64,000 bases of DNA from positions 1,860,001-1,924,000 of the forward strand of contig NZ_JAPEQG010000001.1 of NCBI RefSeq assembly GCF_026339735.1, in the 5' to 3' direction. Under the pieces are notes generated by a model. That model was not told the origin of the DNA. It did not search any database and saw nothing but the letters and a program-made list of their open reading frames with translations. The DNA comes from Streptomyces sp. NBC_01669. GTDB taxonomy: Bacteria > Actinomycetota > Actinomycetes > Streptomycetales > Streptomycetaceae. A program made the position numbers and the translations under genes. Shown piece after piece: positions 18,905 to 27,143 of this stretch (its first letter is position 1; every line of letters begins with the position of its first letter).

Positions 18905-20089
18905 ATGTCACGGACCGGCACTGCTCTTCTCCTCCTGAACGCCGCCTTGATCCTCTTGGCTCTGACGGCCGTCCACCGGTACCTGTTCCGGCGCCTCGTC
19001 AAAGACGTCTCCCACGAGGGCTCCCCGTGGCGGCGTGCCGGCACGGGGCTGGTGTGGCTGCTCTCGGCGACCACAGCGGTCCTGCTGTTCGCCGGGCCCG
19101 CCGAGCCGCCGTTCGAGATCGCACGGGTCCTCACCCCCGCGGGTGAGGTCTGGCTACCGCTGCTGATGTACCTCACCCTCGCGCTGCTCCTGGGCGAACT
19201 CGTCCGCCTCCTGCTCCGCCGGGGCTTTGCCCGGCGGGCCGGCACACCGTCACCGGACGGACCCGACGCCCCTGGCGGGAAGGACCCCTCCCGGCGGCTC
19301 TTTTTCGCGCGCAGCGTCGCGATCGGCGCCGCCGCCTTCGCCACGGCAGGCGTCGCCGCCGGGGCGGGCGGAGACTCGGGCGCACAACGTCCGGGGGCGC
19401 GGGGTGTCGAGCTCTCACTGCCCTTCACCGGGCTGTGGCGTGCCAGGAACAGCCCGGCACGGCGGATTCCGAGTCATGGGACCGAGCTGTTCGGCAGCAG
19501 TCACGCCATTGACTTCATCGGCGTGGACGACCGCCACCGCACGGCCGGCCACCGCAGCTGGCGGACCTTCTTCGCCACCGAACCGCCCGAGCTCTTCCAC
19601 AGTTTCGGCCGGCCGGTCCTGGCTCCCGCCGCCGGCACCGTGATCGCGGCCCACGACGGCGAACCCGACCACGAGGCACGCCGGTCGCAGCTCGCCCTGG
19701 TGCCGTACATGCTGGGCCAGGCCGCACGGGTACGCCGAGGGGCGAACGCCATCGCAGGGAACCATCTGATCATTTCGCTGTCGGAGCACGGCCCCTACGT
19801 CGCCCTGGTGCACCTCAAGTCCGGCTCCGTCCAGGTGTCCGCCGGACAGCGGGTGGTGGTCGGCCAGCACCTCGCGAACTGCGGCAACTCCGGCAACTCG
19901 ACCCAGCCCCATGTGCACATGCAGGTCATGGACAGCTCCGACCTCTCGGTCGCCCGAGGCATGCCGATGCTGTTCCGGCGCTTCCGTGAATGGCCCGGCG
20001 GCCCAGGTGGGGATTCCCGGGTCAGGGAGTTGGCTGTGCCGGACGAAGAGGCGGTCGTGGAAGCGCTTCCCGCCCCGGCCCGGGACTGA
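18905..20089 (+). CDS. Membrane-anchored M23 family metallopeptidase
   Basis: 394 residues. The N-terminal part has hydrophobic segments at about 6-24, 45-62 and 80-100, a basic linker, and a fourth Ala/Gly-rich segment at about 138-155 that should place the C-terminal domain outside the membrane. The C-terminal half is an M23 (lysostaphin/LytM-type) fold: SHAIDF supplies the first His and Asp, GRPVLAPAAGTV follows, then HLKSGS, and GNSGNSTQPHVHM contains the HxH zinc motif. Family members cut peptidoglycan cross-bridges or stems, so a cell-wall role is likely. The fusion of a multi-span membrane module to M23 is less usual than a simple secreted form. The gene is divergent from the NRPS operon and has a leaderless-type promoter. 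No evidence links it to the peptide product. Confidence 0.88.
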   Translation: MSRTGTALLLLNAALILLALTAVHRYLFRRLVKDVSHEGSPWRRAGTGLVWLLSATTAVLLFAGPAEPPFEIARVLTPAGEVWLPLLMYLTLALLLGELVRLLLRRGFARRAGTPSPDGPDAPGGKDPSRRLFFARSVAIGAAAFATAGVAAGAGGDSGAQRPGARGVELSLPFTGLWRARNSPARRIPSHGTELFGSSHAIDFIGVDDRHRTAGHRSWRTFFATEPPELFHSFGRPVLAPAAGTVIAAHDGEPDHEARRSQLALVPYMLGQAARVRRGANAIAGNHLIISLSEHGPYVALVHLKSGSVQVSAGQRVVVGQHLANCGNSGNSTQPHVHMQVMDSSDLSVARGMPMLFRRFREWPGGPGGDSRVRELAVPDEEAVVEALPAPARD

Positions 20090-20446
20090 TCGGTCCCGCT
20101 CGTCCGTCGGTCGGCCGGCCCCGGTTGCCAGGCGCGGCGCGCGGCGCGCCGGGAGGGAAACGCCGGTCGCAGTGGATCTTCTGCGGCTGCCGGACCGGGC
20201 CGACAGCCGGGTGCCCTCCCTGTTCGCCGGTGGTGTCGAAGGCCACCATGAAGATCCTGTGGGTCATGACGTGACCGGGGTGCGGGTGGCCGCCGTTCTG
20301 GCGGTCATCCCGCGCGGGCTGAACGCGCGCGGATGTCCGCCCGAGGGGAGTGTCGCCCTGGAGCCCGGGGCTGAGGACGGATCCGCCGGGCGACGCTCCT
20401 GGCTCACGTGGGCCCGGCCAGGTGCGTCGCTGTCCGCGGTCGCGGC
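20090..20446. other. Convergent intergenic stretch, no gene supported
   Basis: 357 bp between the 3' ends of the M23 gene and the ABC permease gene. It is GC-rich with several short self-complementary runs (for example around 20135-20150, rich in GCGC). A small minus-strand reading frame starting near 20275 exists but shows no recognisable motif, so I do not call it. Confidence 0.5.
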
Positions 20447-21184
20447 TCAGGGCCGCCGGGCGGTCATCCGGTAGGTGATGAGGAACCCGATGAGGGACCA
20501 CACCGCCAGGACGGCGAAGGGGAGCGCTGCGACGCCCTCCGGTGGCCTGTTGAGTGTGTCCCGGACCGCCTCGGCCATGTACTGGAACGGGAGCACCCTG
20601 TGCACGGACTCGAACCAGTCGGGCAGCCGGGACGCCGGGAAGGTGATCGGCGAGAACATCAGCGCCACGAACACGACCAGCTGGGACATCATGCGGGCGG
20701 CCGCGGGCGCCAGTCCGTATCCGATCCCGTAGCCCAGACCGATGGCGGTGAACGCGGTCAGGAGGACGGCGGGAAGGACCAGCGGGCTGATGTGGAGGGT
20801 GAGGTCGAACCGCAGACCGGCGACCACAAGGGCGGCGACCATGCCGGGCAGCGCGGTGAGCAGGGCAACCGTGGCGTCCGACGCGATGAGGGCACTTCGG
20901 GGAACGGGCAGCGACCGGTTGAAGTCGAAGATGCCCTCCTGCTTCGAGGAGGCGACTTCCTGCGGGCCGATCACCATGCCGACGGTGATGAGTCCCAGCA
21001 CCGGGGCCCCCGTCGCAAGGTAGAGGGCCGTGGCGTCGTCCATCTCGGGCACGAGATAGGCGAATCCGACGATGATGCCGACCGCCAGGAAGGTCTGGAT
21101 GATGAGATTGAGGGGGAGCGTCGCCCGGCTGCGCAGCGCGGTCCATCCCAGCAGCAGTCCGTAACTACGCAGCCAGTGACTCAC
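20447..21184 (-). CDS. ABC-2 type transporter permease
   Basis: 245 residues from a GTG at 21184, which lies inside the end of the ATPase gene (20-bp overlap), so the two are co-translated. I chose this start because the extension further upstream is only the shadow of the ATPase frame. Six hydrophobic segments are visible (for example LNLIIQTFLAVGIIVGFAYL and LLTALPGMVAALVVAGL), together with the loop FSPITFPASRLPDWF typical of ABC-2 / daunorubicin-resistance type exporters. It should form the channel of an exporter with the neighbouring ATP-binding protein. The substrate is unknown; export of the nearby NRPS product is plausible but unproven. Confidence 0.9.
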   Translation of the reverse strand: MSHWLRSYGLLLGWTALRSRATLPLNLIIQTFLAVGIIVGFAYLVPEMDDATALYLATGAPVLGLITVGMVIGPQEVASSKQEGIFDFNRSLPVPRSALIASDATVALLTALPGMVAALVVAGLRFDLTLHISPLVLPAVLLTAFTAIGLGYGIGYGLAPAAARMMSQLVVFVALMFSPITFPASRLPDWFESVHRVLPFQYMAEAVRDTLNRPPEGVAALPFAVLAVWSLIGFLITYRMTARRP

Positions 21185-22205
21185 CGTGCTCTCCCTTCTC
21201 CGCGTCAGGTGCGGTCTCGCCGCCGGCAAGTTGCAGATACACGTCCTCCAGGCCGACCGGCACCAGGGCGAACTCGTCGACGACCCCCGCTGCGCGGAGT
21301 TGCTGGCCCCAGGCAAGCGCCGCCGACGCCGCTTGGGAGTCGAGGGGAATCGCCAGCCGCCGGACGGCGCGCAGCGGCGGGCCGGCGGCGGGGATGTGGC
21401 CGGGGAGAGGCGGGATGCCGTCGGCGCTCGGCGCCGTCAGTTCCAGTCTGAACTCACCGACCGTCCGGGAGCGGAGCTGTGCGGCCGTGCCCTCCGCCAG
21501 CACCTTGCCGGAACCCATCACGACGATCCGGTCCACGCTCCGCTCCGCCTCGGCCACGTTGTGGGTGACGAGGAGAACGGCGCAGCCCCGGTCGGCCAGT
21601 TCACGGATCTGCTCCCACAGCAGCCTTCGGCGGACCGGGTCCACGTCGTTGGTGGGTTCGTCGAGCATCACGACACGTCCGGGCGACGACGCGGCCATGC
21701 CGAACGCCGTCAGCCTCCGGACGCCTCCGGAGAGCCGTTCCCCTGTCGTGTCAGCCCATGCTCCAAGGTCCAGCGCACCGATCAGCTCGTCGGTCCGCGC
21801 ACGGCTGTCGTGCTTGTTCATCCCGCGGATGCGAGCCATGGTCCTGATGGCCTGCCGAGGCGTCACGCCGGCCAGCGGCGCGTGGGCCTGAGGCATCACC
21901 GCAACCATCCGGCGGACTCTGGCGGGCTCCGCGACCGGGTCGCACCCGTCGACCCGAATGGTGCCGGACGTCGGTACCGCGAGCCCGGCCACCTGGTTGA
22001 TCAGGGTGGTCTTGCCGGCTCCGTTGTGCCCGAGGAGGCCGACGACCTCCCCTGCCTCGACCTGCAGGCTGACGCCGTCGTTGGCGCGTGTACCGCCCCG
22101 GTAGCACTTCACGAGGTCTTCGATGATCAACAAATCTTCCACCATTTGAATCGAGACGAGATGCGGGCTTCCCGGATCGCCGGCGGCGTCCTCCCCGGTC
22201 GACAC
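21165..22205 (-). CDS. ABC transporter ATP-binding protein
   Basis: 346 residues from a GTG at 22205; an internal ATG at 22145 (MVEDLLIIEDL) is an alternative start and would lose nothing of the fold. Walker A is GHNGAGKTT, the signature is LSGGVRRL, Walker B is VVMLDEP, and the H-loop is VTHN. The C-terminal 100 residues form an accessory domain as in drug-export ATPases of the DrrA/CcmA type. The gene follows the subtilase-like gene by 42 bp and overlaps the permease, so subtilase, ATPase and permease probably form one minus-strand operon. Confidence 0.92.
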   Translation of the reverse strand: MSTGEDAAGDPGSPHLVSIQMVEDLLIIEDLVKCYRGGTRANDGVSLQVEAGEVVGLLGHNGAGKTTLINQVAGLAVPTSGTIRVDGCDPVAEPARVRRMVAVMPQAHAPLAGVTPRQAIRTMARIRGMNKHDSRARTDELIGALDLGAWADTTGERLSGGVRRLTAFGMAASSPGRVVMLDEPTNDVDPVRRRLLWEQIRELADRGCAVLLVTHNVAEAERSVDRIVVMGSGKVLAEGTAAQLRSRTVGEFRLELTAPSADGIPPLPGHIPAAGPPLRAVRRLAIPLDSQAASAALAWGQQLRAAGVVDEFALVPVGLEDVYLQLAGGETAPDAEKGEHGESLAA

Positions 22206-22236
22206 GCGCCGGATCGGCAGAGGAGGAGGCCACCCG

Positions 22237-22250
22237 TGACACCGGTGTCA
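22237..22250. promoter_or_regulatory. 14-bp perfect palindrome at the subtilase stop / ABC operon leader
   Basis: TGACACCGGTGTCA reads identically on both strands. It covers the stop codon of the subtilase gene and lies 32-45 bp upstream of the GTG of the ATPase gene. It could be a dimeric-regulator operator for an internal promoter, or chance. No T-run follows, so it is not a convincing terminator. Confidence 0.35.
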
Positions 22251-23435
22251 ATACGCCAGCTGCAGGAGCTTGTTGGGCGTGGAGCCGGTCGGCACTCCGG
22301 TGAGCGCCCCCACCACTGCCGCACGGTCCAGGGCCCTACCCACCGCGGCCGGGGTGGCCTTGGGGTGTCCGCCGAGATACAGCGCGGCCGCACCGGACGC
22401 ATGCGCCGCGGAGACCGAGGTACCGGAGTCAGTGGACGTCCCCCCGCCGGGCCAGGTGGAGGTGATGTCCACGCCCGGGGCATAAAGGTCCAGCCCCTCA
22501 CCGTAGTTGCTGAACGAGGCGACCCGGTCGGCGCAGTCCGAGGATCCCACGGTGATGGCCTGGGCCACCCGTGCCGGGGAGGAGTTGGCGACGTCGTCGA
22601 AGCTGGCGCCCGCCGACATCGCGTACGTGACACCGGCGGCTATCGAGTTGCGCACCGCTTCGTCGAGCACCTCGCTGGCGGGAGCGCCGATGACGAAATT
22701 GGCCACCGAGGGTCCCTTGGCGTGCTCGGTGACCCAGTCGATGCCGGCCACCACCCCGGCGAGGGTGCCGCCACCCTGGGCGTCGAGCACCTTCACCGAG
22801 ATCAGCGTGGCCTTCTTGGCCACTCCGTGTTCGGTGCCACCGATGATTCCGGCCATATGGGTGCCGTTGCCGTGCTCGTCGCTGCCGTCTCCGCCGAAGG
22901 CGTCGAAACCGGGCCGGGCGCGCGGGCGGAGATCGGGATGGCTGTAGTCGATGCCGGTGTCGATCACGTAGACATCCACGCCGTTCGCCGCACGCGGCGG
23001 GTAGGCGTAGGAACCGTCGAGCGGAAGCGAGCGCTGGTCGATCCGGTCGAGCCCGCAGGACGACGGGGCCGACTGCGTCAACCTCGGCCGGGCAAGCCGC
23101 CCCACCAGGGTGTTCTGCTCCACCCGTTTCACCGCCGGGTCGGCCGCCAGTCGCCCGGCCTGCGCTGCGCTCCCCTCGACCAGCACCCCGTGCAGCGCGC
23201 TGTCGTATCTCTCCCGCACCCGCAGGCCGTATTCCGCGACGACGTCCTGGTGCGCCCCCTCTTCGAACAGCACCAGATAACTGCCGTTCACGGCATTTTC
23301 ACTTCCGGCATTCACGACGGTGCCCGCGTCCTTGGCGTATCCCGGGGCGACCACGGTTCCCATGCACAGAAAAACACCCGCAGCGACAACGGTGACGCAC
23401 TTTGCGCGGCGACCGGGCGACCAGGCTGATGTCAC
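22248..23435 (-). CDS. Exported S8 subtilisin-like protein, probably with altered oxyanion hole
   Basis: 395 residues from a GTG at 23435 with AGGAGAAGAA just upstream; longer in-frame starts lack a ribosome site. Residues 1-35 look like a signal peptide (basic, then VTVVAAGVFLCMG, then APGYAKD). Residues about 50-115 resemble an I9 inhibitory propeptide. The catalytic triad is present: Asp159 (VIDTGID), His193 (HGNGTHMAG) and Ser340 (GTSVSAAHA). However, the Asn normally found in the AAGN oxyanion-hole motif is Ala277 (MSAGASFDD), and the usual SLGG substrate-pocket motif reads VIGA (248-251). The fold is thus secure, but activity may be low or specialised. It heads the ABC exporter operon, which suggests a joint role in maturation, export or self-protection; this is inference. 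Confidence 0.88.
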   Translation of the reverse strand: MTSAWSPGRRAKCVTVVAAGVFLCMGTVVAPGYAKDAGTVVNAGSENAVNGSYLVLFEEGAHQDVVAEYGLRVRERYDSALHGVLVEGSAAQAGRLAADPAVKRVEQNTLVGRLARPRLTQSAPSSCGLDRIDQRSLPLDGSYAYPPRAANGVDVYVIDTGIDYSHPDLRPRARPGFDAFGGDGSDEHGNGTHMAGIIGGTEHGVAKKATLISVKVLDAQGGGTLAGVVAGIDWVTEHAKGPSVANFVIGAPASEVLDEAVRNSIAAGVTYAMSAGASFDDVANSSPARVAQAITVGSSDCADRVASFSNYGEGLDLYAPGVDITSTWPGGGTSTDSGTSVSAAHASGAAALYLGGHPKATPAAVGRALDRAAVVGALTGVPTGSTPNKLLQLAY

Positions 23436-23645
23436 TTCTTCTCCTCGCACTGAACGTCTCTTTCCGTTTGCACGACAGCGCCCACGCTGCCCCGGTGAAG
23501 GCAGGCGGAACAAGCCCCCGTGACCCGACGCCGGTGAGCGGCTGCCCTCACGGTCCCAGTGATGTCGGCCATTCGGCTGCTCATCGCTCAAGCGCTATAA
23601 GAATTCCCAGTTTTTCGGGAGCGGCGTGACGACGGGACAGCCCTG

Positions 23646-23807
23646 AGGGCTGTCCCGTAATCCCTGGTGGATCAGCGCGCGGCGTCAGATGCGGTGCATC
23701 GCAAGGCGGAGGAGCGTCCTCATACTGGGTGTATTCGGGTGTTCCGACAACGCAGCGAGGTGCCGTAGCTGTCGTCGTGCGCCCGCCAGGGATGACGGGA
23801 CAGCCCT
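23646..23807 (+). repeat. MITE-like intergenic repeat element, copy 1
   Basis: 162 bp bounded by 22-bp inverted repeats, 23646-23667 and 23786-23807, which match at all but one position (left end begins AGGGCTGTCCCG). The interior contains GCGGTGCATCGCA and GCGAGGTGCCGT, which recur in the same order at 48670-48755. There is no coding capacity. The left end also pairs with GGGACAGCCCT directly outside it (23635-23645), forming a strong hairpin that could end transcription from the kinase operon on the minus strand. The arrangement fits a non-autonomous transposable element mobilised in trans. Confidence 0.7.
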
Positions 23808-23939
23808 AGGTGAATCCCTGGTTGTCGCGCGGCGCGTGCGGCGGCTAGCCTGGCAAGCACCTCGTCGGCCCCGCAAACTCAGGCAAAACCTCGACACCCG
23901 ACCGGTGTTCCGGGTGCGTGAAGCAACGGACGGTCGGTT

Positions 23940-24971
23940 TCAGTCCGGTCGGCGCCGACCGGGCGTGCCGGACGAGGAGCGCACGGTGGGCCCAGTGCCG
24001 GCCCGGGGCAGACGGAGCCCCACGCTCAATCCGTGGGGTTCGGCCGGGGCGAACGTCAACTGTCCTCCGATGACCGCCGCCATCTCGCAGGCGATGCTCA
24101 AACCCAGTCCGGTGCCCGGCACTTCCCGAGTCGCGGCGCCCCGCCAGAACCGTTCGCCGATGCGGTCGAAGTCGTCCGGATCGACGCCGGGACCCTCGTC
24201 GACGACTTCGACGGTCGTCATGGGCCCGTCGTCCCGGAGACGTACCGTGATCCGCCCTCCCTCCGGACTGAACTTGATGGCGTTGTCCAGCAAGGTGTCC
24301 AGGATCGAGCCCGCGAGGGTCACGTCGACGCAGAGGACCGCCGACGACGCGGCCGCGACCACGAGCCGGAGCGAACGGGTTTCGGCCTGCGGCCGCCATG
24401 CCACGACCCGGTCGGTGACCAGGTCCATTGCGGCCATCGGGCCCGTCCGTACCGGGAGCGTGGTCCGGGAGGAGGCCAGCTCCAGAAGCCGGCCCAGTAT
24501 GACGTCCAGCCGGTTCATCTCCTCGCGGATCAGGTCCGCCTCCTCGCGCCCCTTTCCCTCCACGCTCAGGGAGAGCATCTCCATGCGAAGGCTCAACACG
24601 GTCAGCGGGTTGCGCAGTTGGTGGGAGACGTCCACCACGATCGCGGCCTGTTTCTCCATACAGGTGCGCACTGAGTCGGCCATGTCGTTGAACGCGTCGG
24701 CCAGCCGCCGCACTTCCACCGGGGCCCGGGGGTGCACCGACACCCTGCCGGACAGGTCGCCGTCGCCGATCCTGCGGGCCGCCCGCACCAGCTCGCGCAG
24801 CTGACGCCGCTGCCGGGTCCACCGGAGCCCCACCAGGAGGGCCACGAGCAGGGAGCCCAGGACGACCGGTCCCGAACCGCAATCGGCCTCGGGGGACGTC
24901 TCGACGGCGGACGACCGGGCCGAGTACAACAGGACACAGCAGACGAACGCTTTCATCTGACGGATCGCCAT
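23940..24971 (-). CDS. Sensor histidine kinase with minimal input region
   Basis: 343 residues, beginning three bases after the stop of the response regulator gene, hence one operon. Only a short N-terminal hydrophobic stretch (7-22) and one clear membrane segment (35-50) precede a HAMP-like region (52-105, with GDGDLSGRV and VRRLADAFNDM). The transmitter is complete: H-box DVSHQLRNPL with His117, N-box LLDNAIKFSPEGG, G1 DEGPGVD, F-box IGERFWRG and G2 GTGLGLSIACEM. The extracellular part is at most a dozen residues, so the protein likely senses the membrane or a partner protein rather than a soluble ligand. This resembles intramembrane-sensing kinases such as those for envelope stress or antibiotics. 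Confidence 0.93.
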   Translation of the reverse strand: MAIRQMKAFVCCVLLYSARSSAVETSPEADCGSGPVVLGSLLVALLVGLRWTRQRRQLRELVRAARRIGDGDLSGRVSVHPRAPVEVRRLADAFNDMADSVRTCMEKQAAIVVDVSHQLRNPLTVLSLRMEMLSLSVEGKGREEADLIREEMNRLDVILGRLLELASSRTTLPVRTGPMAAMDLVTDRVVAWRPQAETRSLRLVVAAASSAVLCVDVTLAGSILDTLLDNAIKFSPEGGRITVRLRDDGPMTTVEVVDEGPGVDPDDFDRIGERFWRGAATREVPGTGLGLSIACEMAAVIGGQLTFAPAEPHGLSVGLRLPRAGTGPTVRSSSGTPGRRRPD

Positions 24972-24974
24972 CGC

Positions 24975-25667
24975 TTACGCGGCTCCGGGAATCGACAGCC
25001 GATGCCCCCCTCCTTCGACGACCTCCAGCAGATACGGCACGCCGAGCCGTTCACGCAGCGACGAGATGTGATGCTGCAGCGAGGCCTCCAGCCTCGCCCG
25101 CTGGGTCCGCTGGATCTCGTCGACGAGCCGGTCGGCGGACAGCGTCTCGCCGGGCTGCCGGGCCAGCGCGACGAGAATCCCGAACTCCTCCTCCGGCATG
25201 TCGGTCGGGGCGCCGTCGACCAGCACGACCCCCTCCCGCACATCGATACGCACGGGCCCGGCCAGGAGCAGATCCCCGGGCGGATCGTCGGCGGCCGTAC
25301 CCACGGACGGACGGTGACGGCGCATCACAGCACGTAAACGGGCCAGTACTTCCGCCAGGTTGTAGGGCTTGACGAGGTAGTCGTCCGCGCCGAGGTCGAG
25401 TCCTCGCACGCACGAGGCGTGGTCCCCACGGGCGGTCGTCACCAGGATCGGAATGGAGCTCGCCGCCCGCATCCTGCTGCACAGAGTGAAGCCGTCGCAG
25501 TCCGGAAGACCCAGGTCGAGCAGGACTGCATCGGGACGTGCCCGCTCCAGCAGTTCCATCGCCGCCTTGCCGGTGGTCGCGCACACCGCACCCACGCCTT
25601 GTTGGGCCAACGCCGCCCGGAGGGCTGCCGACACCCGCTCGTTGTCCTCGACCACCAGTAGTTCCAC
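24975..25667 (-). CDS. OmpR/PhoB-type response regulator with a TTA codon
   Basis: 230 residues from a GTG at 25667 (KVELLVVEDNE); upstream in-frame sequence is not receiver-like. Asp51 in DAVLLDLGLPD is the predicted phosphorylation site. The lysine of VKPYNLAEVLARL and the threonine of LVTTARGD complete the receiver. The C-terminal part (about 145-228) is a winged-helix domain ending in VVEGGGHRLSIP. Codon 111 is TTA (25337-25335), read only by the bldA tRNA in Streptomyces, so production should be tied to development. It is the partner of the kinase that follows it by three bases. Its targets are unknown. Confidence 0.93.
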   Translation of the reverse strand: MELLVVEDNERVSAALRAALAQQGVGAVCATTGKAAMELLERARPDAVLLDLGLPDCDGFTLCSRMRAASSIPILVTTARGDHASCVRGLDLGADDYLVKPYNLAEVLARLRAVMRRHRPSVGTAADDPPGDLLLAGPVRIDVREGVVLVDGAPTDMPEEEFGILVALARQPGETLSADRLVDEIQRTQRARLEASLQHHISSLRERLGVPYLLEVVEGGGHRLSIPGAA

Positions 25668-25799
25668 TTTGCCCCCGTAGCGCTCAGAGCCCTCACGCCG
25701 GCGGGGCGGTTCGCTCGGGCATCCACCCACCCCGTCGGCGTCACAGTGGTGACTCTCCACACATCGAGCTTCAGCCTAACGAGCGTTGTGGATCAACGT

Positions 25800-26564
25800 C
25801 TACGGCCGCCGGGCCTCCATGCGGGTCTCGCCACCCGCCCGGTCCGCTCCCTGGGGGTCGGAGCGGATGGAGTCGGGGCGAAGCCTGGGCGGCCAGCAGC
25901 CCATGCTGAACATGCCCATCGAGTACGCCTTGGCCGCCAGCGCCGTACGATTGGGCACGTCGAACTGTCGCAGGAGGGCGCCGACGTGGTACTCGATGCC
26001 CTGCCGGCTGAGGAACAGTTTGGCCGCGAGGCGCACGGTCGGATCCCCCGCCGCCACGCCTTCCAGGACCTTCGCGCTGAGGGGAGTCAGCTTCCCCTGC
26101 GGCCCCACGCGCGCATGGTGATCGCCGGCCGTCTCCCTCGGCGTGAACTGCACCATGATCGCCTTCACCCGTCCCGAGTCGTCCTCCACCGGGAAGGCGG
26201 TGAGTTCGCCGGAGACCGCGGTGTGGTCGAAGCAGGTGTCGATGGCGAGATCACCGAGGCACGCATTGCGTCCCTGGACCAGTCGGCCGAACTGGCGCAG
26301 CACGTACTGCCGCACGCTCGGGTGCAGGAATTCAGCGAATTCACGCCCGCGCATCTCCTCGGGGCGCATTCCGCACCGGGCGCTGAAGGCGCTGTTGACC
26401 GACCGCACCCGGAGGGTCGAATCCAGGACCGCGAGACCGATGCCGGAGCGCTCGAACAGCGAAAGGAACACATCGCGGTATTGCTCGCCCGGAATCTCGG
26501 CGTTCAACAAGGAGGGATCGATGTCGCGCAATTCTTCGACGGGGCCCAGCAAGTCATTCTGCAT
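25800..26564 (-). CDS. PAS-LuxR family transcriptional regulator
   Basis: 254 residues from an ATG at 26564, chosen because GAGGGGA lies about nine bases upstream; an upstream ATG at 26627 has no ribosome site. Residues about 30-150 form a PAS fold (LFERSGIGLAVLDSTLRVRS, FAEFLHPSVR, followed by a FTPRE-type end). The C-terminal region (about 165-230) is a LuxR-type helix-turn-helix (LTPLSAKVLEGVAAGDPTVR, FLSRQGIEYHVGALLR). Such regulators are frequent pathway-specific activators in antibiotic clusters (PimM type), though this one lies in a group of regulators. A 132-bp gap separates it from the response regulator gene on the same strand. Confidence 0.85.
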   Translation of the reverse strand: MQNDLLGPVEELRDIDPSLLNAEIPGEQYRDVFLSLFERSGIGLAVLDSTLRVRSVNSAFSARCGMRPEEMRGREFAEFLHPSVRQYVLRQFGRLVQGRNACLGDLAIDTCFDHTAVSGELTAFPVEDDSGRVKAIMVQFTPRETAGDHHARVGPQGKLTPLSAKVLEGVAAGDPTVRLAAKLFLSRQGIEYHVGALLRQFDVPNRTALAAKAYSMGMFSMGCWPPRLRPDSIRSDPQGADRAGGETRMEARRP

Positions 26565-27143
26565 AAGAGATGTCCCCTCGATCCCTTGCCGAAGCTCGCT
26601 CTTCGTATCACTCTCCGCCTCGGCCATGTACGACAAACCGTCCTCGCATTCCTGATTCCCTGTATTCCGGCCGACGCCGAGCAGACTAATGAGGCCGAAC
26701 CACGGCGTGCAATGGGGACACTGGCACGCCGCCCAACACTGTGGTCGTCGCCGCACAGTTCGGAGCGACCGCGGCTTCTCACACCGGCCGGTACGGACGG
26801 GACAGCCGTACACCACGCGTCGGAGTGCGGGTTCACCGCAGTTCACCGGGACGGCCGGGACGAGTCCGGAACGTGCTGTCTTCGCACCTGAGGGCCCCGG
26901 GGGGCGACTCCGGATACCAGGGGGTAGCCCGCTTGGTGCACCGATCGGCCACCGAAGCGGGGGCGTCCCGTCCGGACCCGGCGGAGTGGTGGCCGGGCGG
27001 GATGCGCGGTGCGGCACGGATGCGGCGAGCGGCTCCAGAACCGGCGAGCGGGGGCCGCCCGTCCTGCCCTGCACGGCCGGCCCCGGGGCGCGGGCCCCCG
27101 CCCGCCCAGCCCGTGGGGGAACGCCGGGTGATTCGATGGACGG
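26565..27143. other. Intergenic region upstream of the PAS-LuxR gene
   Basis: 579 bp between two minus-strand regulator genes. The minus-strand frame of the PAS-LuxR gene stays open upstream to about 27074, but the sequence there is low-complexity Pro/Arg/Gly and lacks a start with a ribosome site, so I regard it as leader. I see no RNA gene or repeat. Confidence 0.5.

Noticed and set aside
20022..20275. Small minus-strand frame beginning MTHRIFMVAFDTTGEQGG between M23 and permease genes
   Set aside because: No ribosome site, no recognisable family, and it overlaps the end of the M23 gene.
26628..27074. N-terminal extension of the PAS-LuxR regulator
   Set aside because: Low-complexity Pro/Arg/Gly translation, and a better ribosome site exists at the ATG 26564.
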